The notes under the pieces are model-generated. The model ran no database searches. It had not been told where the DNA came from and saw only the letters and a list, made by a program, of their open reading frames with translations. 64,000 nucleotides of DNA from Anaerolineaceae bacterium (GTDB taxonomy: Bacteria > Chloroflexota > Anaerolineae > Aggregatilineales > Phototrophicaceae). Below are positions 40,273 through 49,139 of this stretch, one piece after another (within the stretch, counting starts at the first letter, position 1; every line of letters begins with the position of its first letter). The position numbers and the translations under genes are program-made. The stretch spans positions 607,750-671,749 of the forward strand of contig PABP01000009.1 of assembly GCA_002699585.1 (NCBI GenBank), given 5' to 3'.

Positions 40273-41454
40273 TTAGTTTACCACATTCGTAATATTTAGC
40301 AGCATTTGTAAGGGGATCAAGCCATAAAGCCCATAGACGACCCAACTGACATAAGGCGAAAGCTGGGGCAGACTCTTCTTTGACCACTCGCCAATAGCGA
40401 AAATCGCATATGTCATCCATGTAATCTGGATGATGAACAGCGGCATCATCAGGATCGCGCGGTAGGGGCCGACGTAGACCAGCCCGAACATAAAATAAGC
40501 GCCGTAGCCGAACATCGTCACGATACCCAGCACCGGATACCAGCGTGCCAACCGCGATAATCCCAGGATGCTCAGTGCGATGCCAACTGGCGAAAATTGG
40601 CGCACGATAATCTGCGATACATCAAACCAGCGATCTGCATCGCGCCATTTCTCAATCAGGAATTGATAGTCACGGAGTTGCAGATAGTCCACCGCAAATC
40701 CGCGCAGCCCGATGAGCACCAGTATCGTCATTGCCAGCCAATACCAGCGCGGCAGCCGATTCTTGGTAAGTGCCAGGCTGAGGATCACCGTCGGAGCCAG
40801 GAACACCAGCGACCCATCATTGAGGATACCAACCGCATACAGCAGCAAAATGCCCAACGTGTGATAGGGCTGCGCGGCGTAAGAACCATCCTCACGGGCT
40901 TTGCCTGTTTCGATGCCCTGCAAGCGCATGATGAGCGGAGCACTGTCGCTGGGGTGCGGGTTGGTCATTAGCAGCATGTCAATAATCAAGAACATCAGCC
41001 AGCCAACAACGAACCCACCCAGTCGCAGGCTTTGTGGCGTACCAATCTGGCTCCAGAACAGGCCAGCAAATATCACAATGCCTATGCCTAGACCGAAGGT
41101 TGGGCGGCGTAGTGCCAGCGATAGCACGACCATGGCCACAAAAGCTACAATCAAGGCGATGACCACAGTTGCAAAATCGCCGAACTGCCCACCGGATTGT
41201 GCCCAAAATGCCGGGATCATCAGCAGAATCAAACCAGCAATGGAGCAGAGCATAGCTCCCATTCGTCGCAGCCCCAGCGCCACACCCACGATCGCCAATG
41301 CCATCCCCCCGGAGCGAATGACGGGCGTGTCACCGACTGCTACCAGGATAAAGAAGGCTATGATGCCCGTAAGCAGGGGAGGCAGCCAGTAGCGCACCAG
41401 TTGATCGCGCGCGGCAGTGGCAGATACAGGAGTGGCAAGGGTCGCAGAGGGCAT
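40273..41454 (-). CDS. Polytopic membrane protein of unknown function (393 aa) in the shape operon
   Basis: About ten to eleven hydrophobic helices with short loops. The ATG at 41454 lies four bases after the mrdA stop and is preferred; the open frame runs further upstream but into mrdA. A mid-protein hydrophilic loop (TNPHPSDSAPLIMRLQGIET) and an aromatic loop (DYLQLRDYQFLIEKWRDADR) may be extracytoplasmic, as in O-antigen-ligase or ArnT-like proteins, but no diagnostic motif is present. Its position between mrdA and minC suggests a role in envelope synthesis or division (inference). Confidence 0.72.
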   Translation of the reverse strand: MPSATLATPVSATAARDQLVRYWLPPLLTGIIAFFILVAVGDTPVIRSGGMALAIVGVALGLRRMGAMLCSIAGLILLMIPAFWAQSGGQFGDFATVVIALIVAFVAMVVLSLALRRPTFGLGIGIVIFAGLFWSQIGTPQSLRLGGFVVGWLMFLIIDMLLMTNPHPSDSAPLIMRLQGIETGKAREDGSYAAQPYHTLGILLLYAVGILNDGSLVFLAPTVILSLALTKNRLPRWYWLAMTILVLIGLRGFAVDYLQLRDYQFLIEKWRDADRWFDVSQIIVRQFSPVGIALSILGLSRLARWYPVLGIVTMFGYGAYFMFGLVYVGPYRAILMMPLFIIQITWMTYAIFAIGEWSKKSLPQLSPYVSWVVYGLYGLIPLQMLLNITNVVN

Positions 41455-41458
41455 TCGT

Positions 41459-43816
41459 CTAGGGTTCCTCGGTTGTTGTATCTGGTGCTGTCGTTTCAGT
41501 CGTTGTGTCGGTTGTCGTATCTGTCGGTAGCTCGATAGCACGATCTTCTGCAGCCGCAGCACTCTGCAGCTCGAAGTATGCATTCATCGTTTCTTGCACG
41601 ACAGGCAGCGCAATACCAGAGCCTTCACCGCCGTTATACACAAACGCCACCATCAAAATTTCTGGGTTTTCAAAAGGTGCATACCCCGCAAACCAGGCAT
41701 GGGCTGGCCAACTACCGGGGACGCAGTAGCCCAGCGGGCGCGCGATATCGTCACAGTATTCGGCGGTTCCTGTTTTGCCGCCGACCACCACATATCCTAA
41801 ATCGGCTGCGGATGCTGTACCGCCCTCGGTATAGACGGCATCAAGCGTACCCTGGCGCACAATGTCTAGCGACTCTGTGCTCAAAAATGCTGGCTGGAAC
41901 GGATTCGTCGGCGGCGGGAAACGCACGGGTTGGCATACTGCACCGTTGGCGAATTCATAGTTAAAAGGAATGTGGACTTCATACTCGCGCTCAATCGGGG
42001 CGAACTCTTCGCCCACGTTGACCACATTCCGATAGCCTTCGGGGTCACAGCGCGCTGCGTCATAAAAGTCACTGCTCGGTTCACAGATGCATGCCAGACT
42101 CGTCGGCCCCTTAAGCAGCATATCTTCTAGCAGTAACAGGGTGAGCGGCTCGTTACGTGGGATGGTATCCAGATTGATTGTGCGCAGCGGATTTGGCTCG
42201 AACGGTTCAATGACATTGCCTTCTTCGTCAAGGAACTCACGGATGACCGTCGGCTGGTAAAGTGTGCCACCGTTAATCAGGCTGGCTACTTGTGCGGCCA
42301 GTTGCAACGGTGTGACGGTCACATAGCCCTGGCCGAATGCGGCATTATAGGTATCACCTGTTGACCATGCCTGACCGTAATTACGACGTTTCCAGTCGGG
42401 GTCGGGCATACGTCCTGGGTTCTCAAACGGCAGTTCAATGCCTAGCTCGGACCCAATCCCCGTTGCTGTCGAATAGCGGAATAGGTTATTGATGCCCAGG
42501 CCACCTTCTGCTAGTACGGCTGGTGAAATATTGCCATTGCCGCCGCCGACCTGATAAAAATAGACATCGCAGCTCCAGGCGATTGCCTGGATCAGGTTGA
42601 CCGAGCCATGCCCACCAGGCAGCCAGCAGACAAAACGTTGTGCTGCTGCCTGATCGTTGGGTGCATAGCGATCTTCTAACAGCAGCGAGCCTTCATCACG
42701 GAGCTGCTGCAAAGGATCAATGACATTTTCTTCGGCAACACCAGCCGCGGTAATCAGCTTAAAGACCGACCCTGGCGGGTAGAGGCCCTTAATCGCATTA
42801 TTGACCAGTGGGCGTGCCGGGTCCGCTGTGATGTCCAGGTAATATTCAAAGTCAATCGAGCGGGCGAAGCGCGTGTTGTCAAAAGTTGGCCAACTCACCA
42901 GCGCCAGGACTTCGCCTGTCTGCGGGTTCAGCGCGACGACCACCCCCTGGCTACTCAGGCCGCGATAATTGGTCGGGTTTTCATTACGGTACTGGATCAT
43001 ACGCAGCAGGGCAGTTTCCGCAGCGGCCTGTAGATCGGTGTCGATGGTTAGGCGCACGCTCAAGCCCGGTTGGGACTCGCGCCGTTCAATGACGTTGATG
43101 ACCTCACCCGCCACGTCGACTTCGCGCAGTTCTTCGCCTCGGACACCGGCCAATTGCTGTTCAAGGTAACTTTCCACACCTTCATAGCCAATACGGTCGA
43201 AGGCCGGGTTGTAGCCTTGTTTGCGTAGCTCTGCAGCTTCTTCTTCGGGGATTGGCCCCATATAGCCGATGATATGCGCTGTGGTCGCGCCAGTGGGGTA
43301 TTCACGCACACTGACGGCTTCAATATCGACACCCGGCATATAGATGCGCTCTTCCAGAATCTGGATCATGACGCGCCGGGGTACATCCGTAGCGATGACC
43401 ACCGGACTAAATGGACGGAAGCCTTCACCCTCGACGACCAATTCTTCAATACTGCGGACGTTGCTGCCTTCGCTCCGGGCGATTTCTGCCGTCGGCGGCA
43501 CACCTACCAGCGCTGACAGCTTGCTGAAAATCTCCAGCACTGTTTGCTCGTCACTGGGTAGTTCTGCTGGAACGATTGTGACGTTGTATGCGGGCACGTT
43601 GAAGGCTAAACGTAAGTTGTCACGATCACGAATGATGCCGCGGCTAGTCGATAGCGGCAGCGAGTTGAAACGGTTTTCGTTCGCATCCGCTTCGTAAGTT
43701 TCATAGTCGATGAACTGCAACTGGTACAGGCGCATGGTAAACACCAGGAAGATGGCAATCACAACCCCCTGGAAAAAGTGCAAACGCCAGCCCTGGAAAG
43801 GCAACAGCCGTTTCAT
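41459..43816 (-). CDS. mrdA: Penicillin-binding protein 2 (transpeptidase of the elongasome)
   Basis: 785 aa from the ATG at 43816 (GGAG nine bases upstream). One N-terminal membrane helix, then the PBP dimer domain (SLPLSTSRGIIRDRDN) and the transpeptidase: active Ser in PPGSVFKLITAAG, SxN-type Ser-Cys-Asp in IAWSCDVYFYQVG, and KTG in VVGGKTGTAEYC. The SxN motif reading SCD instead of S-x-N is as in other MrdA proteins. The loop around residues 570-650 is long and has several Cys. The last 40 residues are a Thr/Ala/Glu tail (TTTETTAPDTTTEEP), probably surface-exposed. It cross-links wall with RodA. Confidence 0.94.
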   Translation of the reverse strand: MKRLLPFQGWRLHFFQGVVIAIFLVFTMRLYQLQFIDYETYEADANENRFNSLPLSTSRGIIRDRDNLRLAFNVPAYNVTIVPAELPSDEQTVLEIFSKLSALVGVPPTAEIARSEGSNVRSIEELVVEGEGFRPFSPVVIATDVPRRVMIQILEERIYMPGVDIEAVSVREYPTGATTAHIIGYMGPIPEEEAAELRKQGYNPAFDRIGYEGVESYLEQQLAGVRGEELREVDVAGEVINVIERRESQPGLSVRLTIDTDLQAAAETALLRMIQYRNENPTNYRGLSSQGVVVALNPQTGEVLALVSWPTFDNTRFARSIDFEYYLDITADPARPLVNNAIKGLYPPGSVFKLITAAGVAEENVIDPLQQLRDEGSLLLEDRYAPNDQAAAQRFVCWLPGGHGSVNLIQAIAWSCDVYFYQVGGGNGNISPAVLAEGGLGINNLFRYSTATGIGSELGIELPFENPGRMPDPDWKRRNYGQAWSTGDTYNAAFGQGYVTVTPLQLAAQVASLINGGTLYQPTVIREFLDEEGNVIEPFEPNPLRTINLDTIPRNEPLTLLLLEDMLLKGPTSLACICEPSSDFYDAARCDPEGYRNVVNVGEEFAPIEREYEVHIPFNYEFANGAVCQPVRFPPPTNPFQPAFLSTESLDIVRQGTLDAVYTEGGTASAADLGYVVVGGKTGTAEYCDDIARPLGYCVPGSWPAHAWFAGYAPFENPEILMVAFVYNGGEGSGIALPVVQETMNAYFELQSAAAAEDRAIELPTDTTTDTTTETTAPDTTTEEP

Positions 43817-43947
43817 CAGTAAACTCCATGACGTGCAACAGAACGCTGCTGTTGCTGTGGTCATATTTGCTATCTGTTACGGCCCGTCTGTCACAGGCCC
43901 GTCGATGGTACCGCATCCCAGGCCAAGCCTGAACGGTGAAAATTCGG

Positions 43948-44451
43948 CTACAGCCGCGTGCCCGGTTCCGGGTAAAGCCGCTGTTGAAGTCCGCGAATGA
44001 CGATATAGATCGGTAAAAACAGCACAAGATGATAAAACAATTCCGGTAGCATCACATACTGGAAGACATCACCTGGCGATAGTCCAAAGCCCCGGAACGC
44101 CAGGATCAGGTGGGTCACGGTAATCTGTATCACCGTGCCGAGCAGCAAAAATCCCGCCACCAGTACGATATTGATGTGGAACAACTGCACAGACAGGCGC
44201 TTGATCAGGTAAATCATGATGAGCATGCCCATCACCGAGGACCCCAGCGGAATGACCGACAGCAGATCCAGCGTGATGCCGCCCACAAACGCCCAGAAAA
44301 TGGCTTCGTTAAGGGGGGCGTGGATGCTCCACAGCAGTACCAGAATCAGTACCAAGTCCGGCGCACCGCCAGCAATACGCAGTTGGCCCATCAAACTAGA
44401 CTGCAATGCAGCAGCCAGGATCAATGCAGGCAAGCTCAGATAATATCCCAT
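43948..44451 (-). CDS. mreD: Rod-shape protein MreD
   Basis: 167 aa, five to six membrane helices, with the family start LSLPALILAAALQSSLMGQL and GAPDLVLILVLLWSI. MreD joins the MreBCD complex that guides RodA-PBP2. It lies between mreC (12 bases upstream) and mrdA. Confidence 0.9.
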   Translation of the reverse strand: MGYYLSLPALILAAALQSSLMGQLRIAGGAPDLVLILVLLWSIHAPLNEAIFWAFVGGITLDLLSVIPLGSSVMGMLIMIYLIKRLSVQLFHINIVLVAGFLLLGTVIQITVTHLILAFRGFGLSPGDVFQYVMLPELFYHLVLFLPIYIVIRGLQQRLYPEPGTRL

Positions 44452-44463
44452 AACTTCGCTTAC

Positions 44464-45324
44464 CTACTGCGTTCCGTCTTCTTCGTCAAACACGGAGATG
44501 TCGGCGGGTTCGAAGTTGGTAATCACCAGCACGAACTCCAGCGTGTTGAAGTCGATCAGACTGCGTAACTGGGCCGACTGAGACAACTCAAATTCAAAAT
44601 CGCGGTAACTGGTTATCTGTCCAATGACCAGATCGGGCGGTAAATTACCCCCCAGGCCGGACGTCACCACCAGCTCGCCTTCGGTAATTTCAGTATCAAC
44701 CTGGATATGCTGCATCTCAAGGATGCCATTGGTCAGGCCGCGGCCAACGACGCTGCCCTCAGCCCGCGAGTTTTGCAGACGTCCGCTGATGGCACTGTTC
44801 TGGTCCGTCACCAGTTGCACCAGCGCCGCATTGGCACTGACGTCAATGATGCGCCCGACCAGGCCCAACTGCGTCACGACAGGCATACCCAATTCAATGC
44901 CGCTGCGCGTGCCCTGGTTAATGATGATACTGCGTACGCTTGATTGCGTATCCAGGCCGATGACTTCTGCTGTGACCAATTCCTGATCCTGGGCCGCTGA
45001 TGTATACGAGAGCAGGTCGGCCAGTCGCTCGTAGTCACTGGCGATTTCACGTAGGCCGATATTTTCTGCCTGGATAATCGCCAGTTGTTCTTCCAGATCA
45101 TAAATGCGATTGCGCAGGGAAATAATATCGGCGCTTTCGCCAAAGGCGCTGCTGATCGAAAGCTGGGCGCGGTTGAAGATGCCCGTTATGAAATTGATAG
45201 GGGCAGCAGCAATGCCCTCAACCGGGCGCAGAATGCCAGTTGCACTGAGTGCAATCAGCACCGCGCACGCGATCAAGCTGAGGAAAAGTATACCAATTGA
45301 GTTGGATCGCCAGCGACGCCGCAT
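44464..45324 (-). CDS. mreC: Rod-shape protein MreC
   Basis: 286 aa from the ATG at 45324, which has GGAG eight bases upstream; the frame is open further to 45360. One N-terminal membrane helix (about 7-28), a coiled coil (LRNRIYDLEEQLAIIQAENIGLREI, about 60-90), then the beta-barrel domain with VTQLGLVGRIIDVS and VVTSGLGGNLPPDLVIGQI. MreC links cytoplasmic MreB to PBP2 outside. It is followed by mreD. Confidence 0.93.
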   Translation of the reverse strand: MRRRWRSNSIGILFLSLIACAVLIALSATGILRPVEGIAAAPINFITGIFNRAQLSISSAFGESADIISLRNRIYDLEEQLAIIQAENIGLREIASDYERLADLLSYTSAAQDQELVTAEVIGLDTQSSVRSIIINQGTRSGIELGMPVVTQLGLVGRIIDVSANAALVQLVTDQNSAISGRLQNSRAEGSVVGRGLTNGILEMQHIQVDTEITEGELVVTSGLGGNLPPDLVIGQITSYRDFEFELSQSAQLRSLIDFNTLEFVLVITNFEPADISVFDEEDGTQ

Positions 45325-45457
45325 GGGCTGGGCTCCGTTTATGGACACACAATTTGCCAATTCGCGCCCATTATAACAGCCTGTATGGCGGGGTTAGATA
45401 GGCAAAACCCAGGCCAAAAGCCACAATCGTAGGGGAATGATGGGGTAGTTTGCTGGT

Positions 45458-46519
45458 TTAATGATGCGTACTGCCACGCTCTGGCCCGACCAGCAGTCGC
45501 CGCAGATTGTTGTAATCTTCCAGGATGCGGCCTGCACCACGCGCGACACAGGTCATCGGGTCTTCTGCCACGTACGCCCGAATATTGACCTCTTGCGAGA
45601 CACGCTGTGCAATGCCTTTCAGCAAACCGCCGCCCCCTGCAATCGTGATACCACTCTCCATCAGGTCAGCTACCAACTCTGGCGGCGTATCATCGAGTGC
45701 ATCTTTGATCGTGTCAATCAAAATATTGACCGAGCCACTAATCGCCTCGCGGATTTCAATCGAGCTAACCTCAACCGAATCCGGCAAACCGGTTGTCAGG
45801 TTGCGGCCCTTGATTGTATAGGTCAATTCTTGTGGCAAGGGGTAGGCGGAGCCGATCTCCATTTTGACTTTCTCCGCCGTGGGTTCGCCGATCAGCAAAT
45901 TGTGCTTATTGCGCATGTACTGGACAATGTCCTCGTCCATTTCGTCGCCTGCTACACGGATCGATCGGCTGATGACCACGCCACCCAGGGAAAAGAGGGC
46001 GACTTCAGTTGTGCCGCCGCCAATATCGACGATCATACTGCCGCGTGTTTCTAGCACAGGTAGGCCCGCACCGACAGCCGCCGCCACCGGCTCTTCGATC
46101 AAGTGCGCCTCACGCGCGCCAGCATCGAGTGTGGCTTCGATCACGGCGCGCTTTTCGACTTCCGTCACGCCTGTCGGGATGCCCACAACCACGCGCGGAC
46201 GCGGAATCGGGACCCAGCTCTGCTCGTGCGCCTTGCGAATCAAATAGTCAAGCATGCGCGCGGTCACTTCGTATTCGCTGATGACACCATCTCGCACCGG
46301 GCGTACAATCAAGATGTCTTTTGGATTTTTGCTCCACATTTCTTTGGCGTGGGCGCCGACTTCGATAGGTTCTCTTGTTTTGCGGTTAAGCGCTACAAAC
46401 GATGGCTCGTTAATGACAATGCCCTTACCCCGCACGTAGACTAGCGTGTAGGCTGTACCAAGGTCGATGCCGATGTCGAGAGAAAAGAGACCAAAGAAAT
46501 AGTCTAGGGGACTTAGCAC
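45458..46519 (-). CDS. mreB: Rod-shape actin homologue MreB
   Basis: 353 aa actin-fold ATPase that directs cylinder wall growth. Phosphate 1 loop DIGIDLGTAYTLVYVRGKG, phosphate 2 VDIGGGTTEVALFSLGGVV, adenosine loop ITIAGGGGLLKGIAQ. MreB is anchored to the membrane by an N-terminal segment (MLSPLDYFFGLFS). It is the first gene of the shape array and has its own extended -10 promoter. Confidence 0.97.
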   Translation of the reverse strand: MLSPLDYFFGLFSLDIGIDLGTAYTLVYVRGKGIVINEPSFVALNRKTREPIEVGAHAKEMWSKNPKDILIVRPVRDGVISEYEVTARMLDYLIRKAHEQSWVPIPRPRVVVGIPTGVTEVEKRAVIEATLDAGAREAHLIEEPVAAAVGAGLPVLETRGSMIVDIGGGTTEVALFSLGGVVISRSIRVAGDEMDEDIVQYMRNKHNLLIGEPTAEKVKMEIGSAYPLPQELTYTIKGRNLTTGLPDSVEVSSIEIREAISGSVNILIDTIKDALDDTPPELVADLMESGITIAGGGGLLKGIAQRVSQEVNIRAYVAEDPMTCVARGAGRILEDYNNLRRLLVGPERGSTHH

Positions 46520-46552
46520 ATTGAACTCCTAGGGAGCGTCGGCCCGCGCCGG

Positions 46553-46582
46553 ATTATAGCACAACCACCGTTCAATGGTCGA
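46553..46582 (-). promoter_or_regulatory. Promoter of mreB
   Basis: On the minus strand TCGACC (46582-46577), 18 bases, TATAAT (46558-46553), with the extended element TGCTATAAT. Transcription would start near 46546, about 27 bases upstream of the mreB ATG. Confidence 0.7.
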
Positions 46583-46616
46583 TGTGCCCAATCTGCGGGA
46601 TTTTCAGTTGCAATAG

Positions 46617-48044
46617 TTGGATACCTGCATCATAAATCATCACATGATCCTGCAAACTGTACTCAACGTTTTAACACATTACAAGCGCCTATCACCTGAC
46701 GTTACCTATGTGGTGGCCGTATCAGGGGGTGTGGATTCACTTGCCTTGCTGGATATTTGTATCCAGATTCAACCCAGTTTGGCTGTGCCTTTCCATATAG
46801 CGACCCTGGATCATGGGCTGCGGGGCCAACAGGGCCAGCAGGATGCCCAATACGTCGTACAAGTCGCACAAGAAGCGGGATTGCCTGTGCATCACCACAC
46901 AGCCGATACCGCCGCATATGCCAATAGGCACAAACTGGGAACAGAATTAGCCGCGCGTCAGGTGCGTTACAATTGGTTGGCTGATGTGGCCCGTTCCGTG
47001 ACAAATGGCGTCGTCGTGACTGCGCACCATGCTAACGATCAGGCAGAAACCTTACTATTGCATATCATTCGCGGATCAGGCCTGCGCGGCTTACGTGGCA
47101 TGCAAACCATTGGCTCTGTTCCAGGCCATGTTGACGTGCCCCTTTTGCGGCCCCTCTTGTCGCTTACGCGCCAGCAGCTTGCGGCCTATTGCCAGGAGCG
47201 CAGTTTACAGCCGCGTCACGATGCTAGCAATGACGATACGCACTATCGACGTAATGCCATTCGCCACACGCTCATGCCCATTTTGCAAGATATCAATCCG
47301 AACATCACCCAGGCCCTGAATCAACTGGCCGATAATGTGTCGGTCGATCTCGATTTGCTGGACCATCTGGTTGAGACAGATATTTTGCCGCGGGTACGGT
47401 ACGACCAAAAACGCGCTTCGGTTGTATTGACCTTGTTCCGTAGTTGGCATCCCGCCTTGCAACGACGCATGTTTATCGCCGTGTTGACGCAGCTTGCAGG
47501 CGACACCGACATCAGCCATGAGCGTATCCTGGCTGCGGTTGACCTGGCCATGACGGGGCAGGTCGGGCAAATGAGTGAATTCTCAGCAGGGTGGCGACTC
47601 CGCCTGGGGTATGATGAACTGTTCATTGAGCATAGCGATCAGTCGCTGCCACTGGCGGCGGTTGTGCAGATCACGGGTGAATTCGATCTGCCGCGCGATG
47701 GCCACACCGAAATCGCCCCAGGGACGATTCTGCATACGTCGTCTCAACCGCCGCCAGATGTACCAAGCGTGTGGGTTCCTGATGGCGCGCGCCTGTGGGT
47801 AAGGACGCGCCAACCGGGGGATCGCTATAGCCCACAAAGTACTTCAGACACAAGACGAAAACTTAAGAAATGGTTTATTGATCGTAAGATCGAAAAGCGC
47901 GTGCGTGACCACATTCCGTTGATTTGTGTCGATGACAAGATCGTTGCGTTATATTCCCCGAAAGGTTGGTCCTACGTAGAAACACGCAAAGCAGCCGCCA
48001 AAAATGCAACGAAAATTGGTTTTTGGTTAGAATTAAGTTCGTAA
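46617..48044 (+). CDS. tilS: tRNA(Ile)-lysidine synthase
   Basis: Modifies C34 of the CAU-anticodon tRNA-Ile with lysine, so it reads AUA. 475 aa. The PP-loop VAVSGGVDSLALLDI is at about 33-47, followed by ATLDHGLRGQ and VVTAHHANDQAETLLLH; the C-terminal domains (TRQPGDRYSP, then RKLKKWFIDRKI) bind the tRNA. ATGs at 46617 and 46644 are both possible. It is divergent from mreB across about 100 bases. It uses free lysine, whose operon is in the same window. Confidence 0.95.
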   Translation: MDTCIINHHMILQTVLNVLTHYKRLSPDVTYVVAVSGGVDSLALLDICIQIQPSLAVPFHIATLDHGLRGQQGQQDAQYVVQVAQEAGLPVHHHTADTAAYANRHKLGTELAARQVRYNWLADVARSVTNGVVVTAHHANDQAETLLLHIIRGSGLRGLRGMQTIGSVPGHVDVPLLRPLLSLTRQQLAAYCQERSLQPRHDASNDDTHYRRNAIRHTLMPILQDINPNITQALNQLADNVSVDLDLLDHLVETDILPRVRYDQKRASVVLTLFRSWHPALQRRMFIAVLTQLAGDTDISHERILAAVDLAMTGQVGQMSEFSAGWRLRLGYDELFIEHSDQSLPLAAVVQITGEFDLPRDGHTEIAPGTILHTSSQPPPDVPSVWVPDGARLWVRTRQPGDRYSPQSTSDTRRKLKKWFIDRKIEKRVRDHIPLICVDDKIVALYSPKGWSYVETRKAAAKNATKIGFWLELSS

Positions 48045-48123
48045 ATGGCAATATCACAAGGTTTTATTGAGGATTCACGGCCTCAAAAGTCTCAAAAAGC
48101 TTGCCTTGCTGTTTAGGATGTTA

Positions 48124-48141
48124 TATCCTTAAGAAAGGATA
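48124..48141. promoter_or_regulatory. Inverted repeat upstream of the response regulator
   Basis: TATCCTT-AAGA-AAGGATA, a perfect 7-bp repeat, 28 bases before the ATG. It contains no T-run, so it is more likely an operator or a leader hairpin; autoregulation by the downstream regulator is a natural idea. Confidence 0.45.
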
Positions 48142-48168
48142 AGGCTACAATAAATTTGGGACAGACTT

Positions 48169-49041
48169 ATGGAACGTCATATGGTTTCAAATCAGCCATC
48201 TGCCAATGTTCTGGTGGTGGATGATGAGGGGGCCAATCGCTATTCTGTTAGCAAGACCCTCCAACGTGTGGGCTACATGGTCAGTGAGTCGGCCAGTGGC
48301 GAAGAAGCTCTGGACAACCTGGGCAGTCAGGAATTCGATGTCGTCCTGACAGACATTCGTATGCCTGGTATTGATGGTGTGGAACTCCTGCGCCGCATTA
48401 AAGAAGAATCCCCTGATGCAATTGTGATCTTGATGACTGGTTATGCCAGCCTGGGCACAGCGGTAGAAGCCCTGCGTTTAGGCGCGCATGATTATCTCAT
48501 TAAGCCCAGTTCCAGCCAGGATATCCGTCAGAGCGTATCGCGCGGTATTGAGCGTGCTCGTAACCTCAAACGCCGCCGTCGCCTGTTGGAAACTATCAAG
48601 GCGGATGTGTTTGAACTGACCCGTGCCGACATCGAAGCTAGCAATGCTGCGCTCAGTGTTTCCTCGGCGATGGATCGTAACGAAATTGATTATCGTCAGA
48701 CTACGCCGGATACCAACGGCAGCACCATGAAGCTTGGCCCATTGACGGTTTACCCGGGACGGTATCAAATCTCCGTCGATGACCAGCCGATTGACCTGAC
48801 GCCGACTGAATTTGACTTGCTGCTGTATTTGGCGGCTCATCGTGGTCGTGTGGTTCCGTGCCATGAACTGGTCCGTGAAGTGCGCGGTTACACCGTTGAT
48901 GAGAGCGAAGCTCGCGAAGTGATTCGCCCGCATGTCAGCAACTTGCGCCGCAAGCTCAAGACCGCTGGCCAGGGCACCGACCTCATTGTCAACGTACGTG
49001 GCATTGGCTATCGCCTGAGCGAACGGGCGGCTGGCGACTAA
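48169..49041 (+). CDS. Response regulator, receiver plus OmpR-type winged helix with linker
   Basis: 290 aa. The receiver (about 12-130) has the acidic pair Asp18-Asp19, phospho-acceptor Asp62 in VVLTDIRMPGIDG, and Lys in YLIKPSSSQDI. The receiver sequence (MTGYASLGTAVEALRLGAHD) is of the NtrC type, but the output is a C-terminal OmpR winged helix (LTPTEFDLLLYLAAHRGRVV, then SNLRRKLK). About 55 residues of basic helical linker (RARNLKRRRRLLETI) lie between, so the protein is about 60 aa longer than usual OmpR members. No kinase is adjacent; the hybrid kinases at 1 and 27393 are the candidates in the window. Confidence 0.92.
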   Translation: MERHMVSNQPSANVLVVDDEGANRYSVSKTLQRVGYMVSESASGEEALDNLGSQEFDVVLTDIRMPGIDGVELLRRIKEESPDAIVILMTGYASLGTAVEALRLGAHDYLIKPSSSQDIRQSVSRGIERARNLKRRRRLLETIKADVFELTRADIEASNAALSVSSAMDRNEIDYRQTTPDTNGSTMKLGPLTVYPGRYQISVDDQPIDLTPTEFDLLLYLAAHRGRVVPCHELVREVRGYTVDESEAREVIRPHVSNLRRKLKTAGQGTDLIVNVRGIGYRLSERAAGD

Positions 49042-49079
49042 AGCCGACCCTTATTCTTCATCAAATTCTGCTATCATTG

Positions 49080-49103
49080 AGGCCTCATTTATGGGGCCTT
49101 TTT
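49080..49103 (+). terminator. Intrinsic terminator after the response regulator
   Basis: AGGCC and GGCCT form a 5-bp GC stem with a 10-base loop, followed by TTTT. It is modest in strength. Confidence 0.6.
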
Positions 49104-49139
49104 GCATTTAATGCGGGTGGGGTTGAGGTTAGGGTATCA

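Noticed and set aside
48067-48086. Inverted repeat TTGAGG/CCTCAA after tilS as terminator
   Set aside because: The stem is only six bases and no T-run follows it on the tilS strand.
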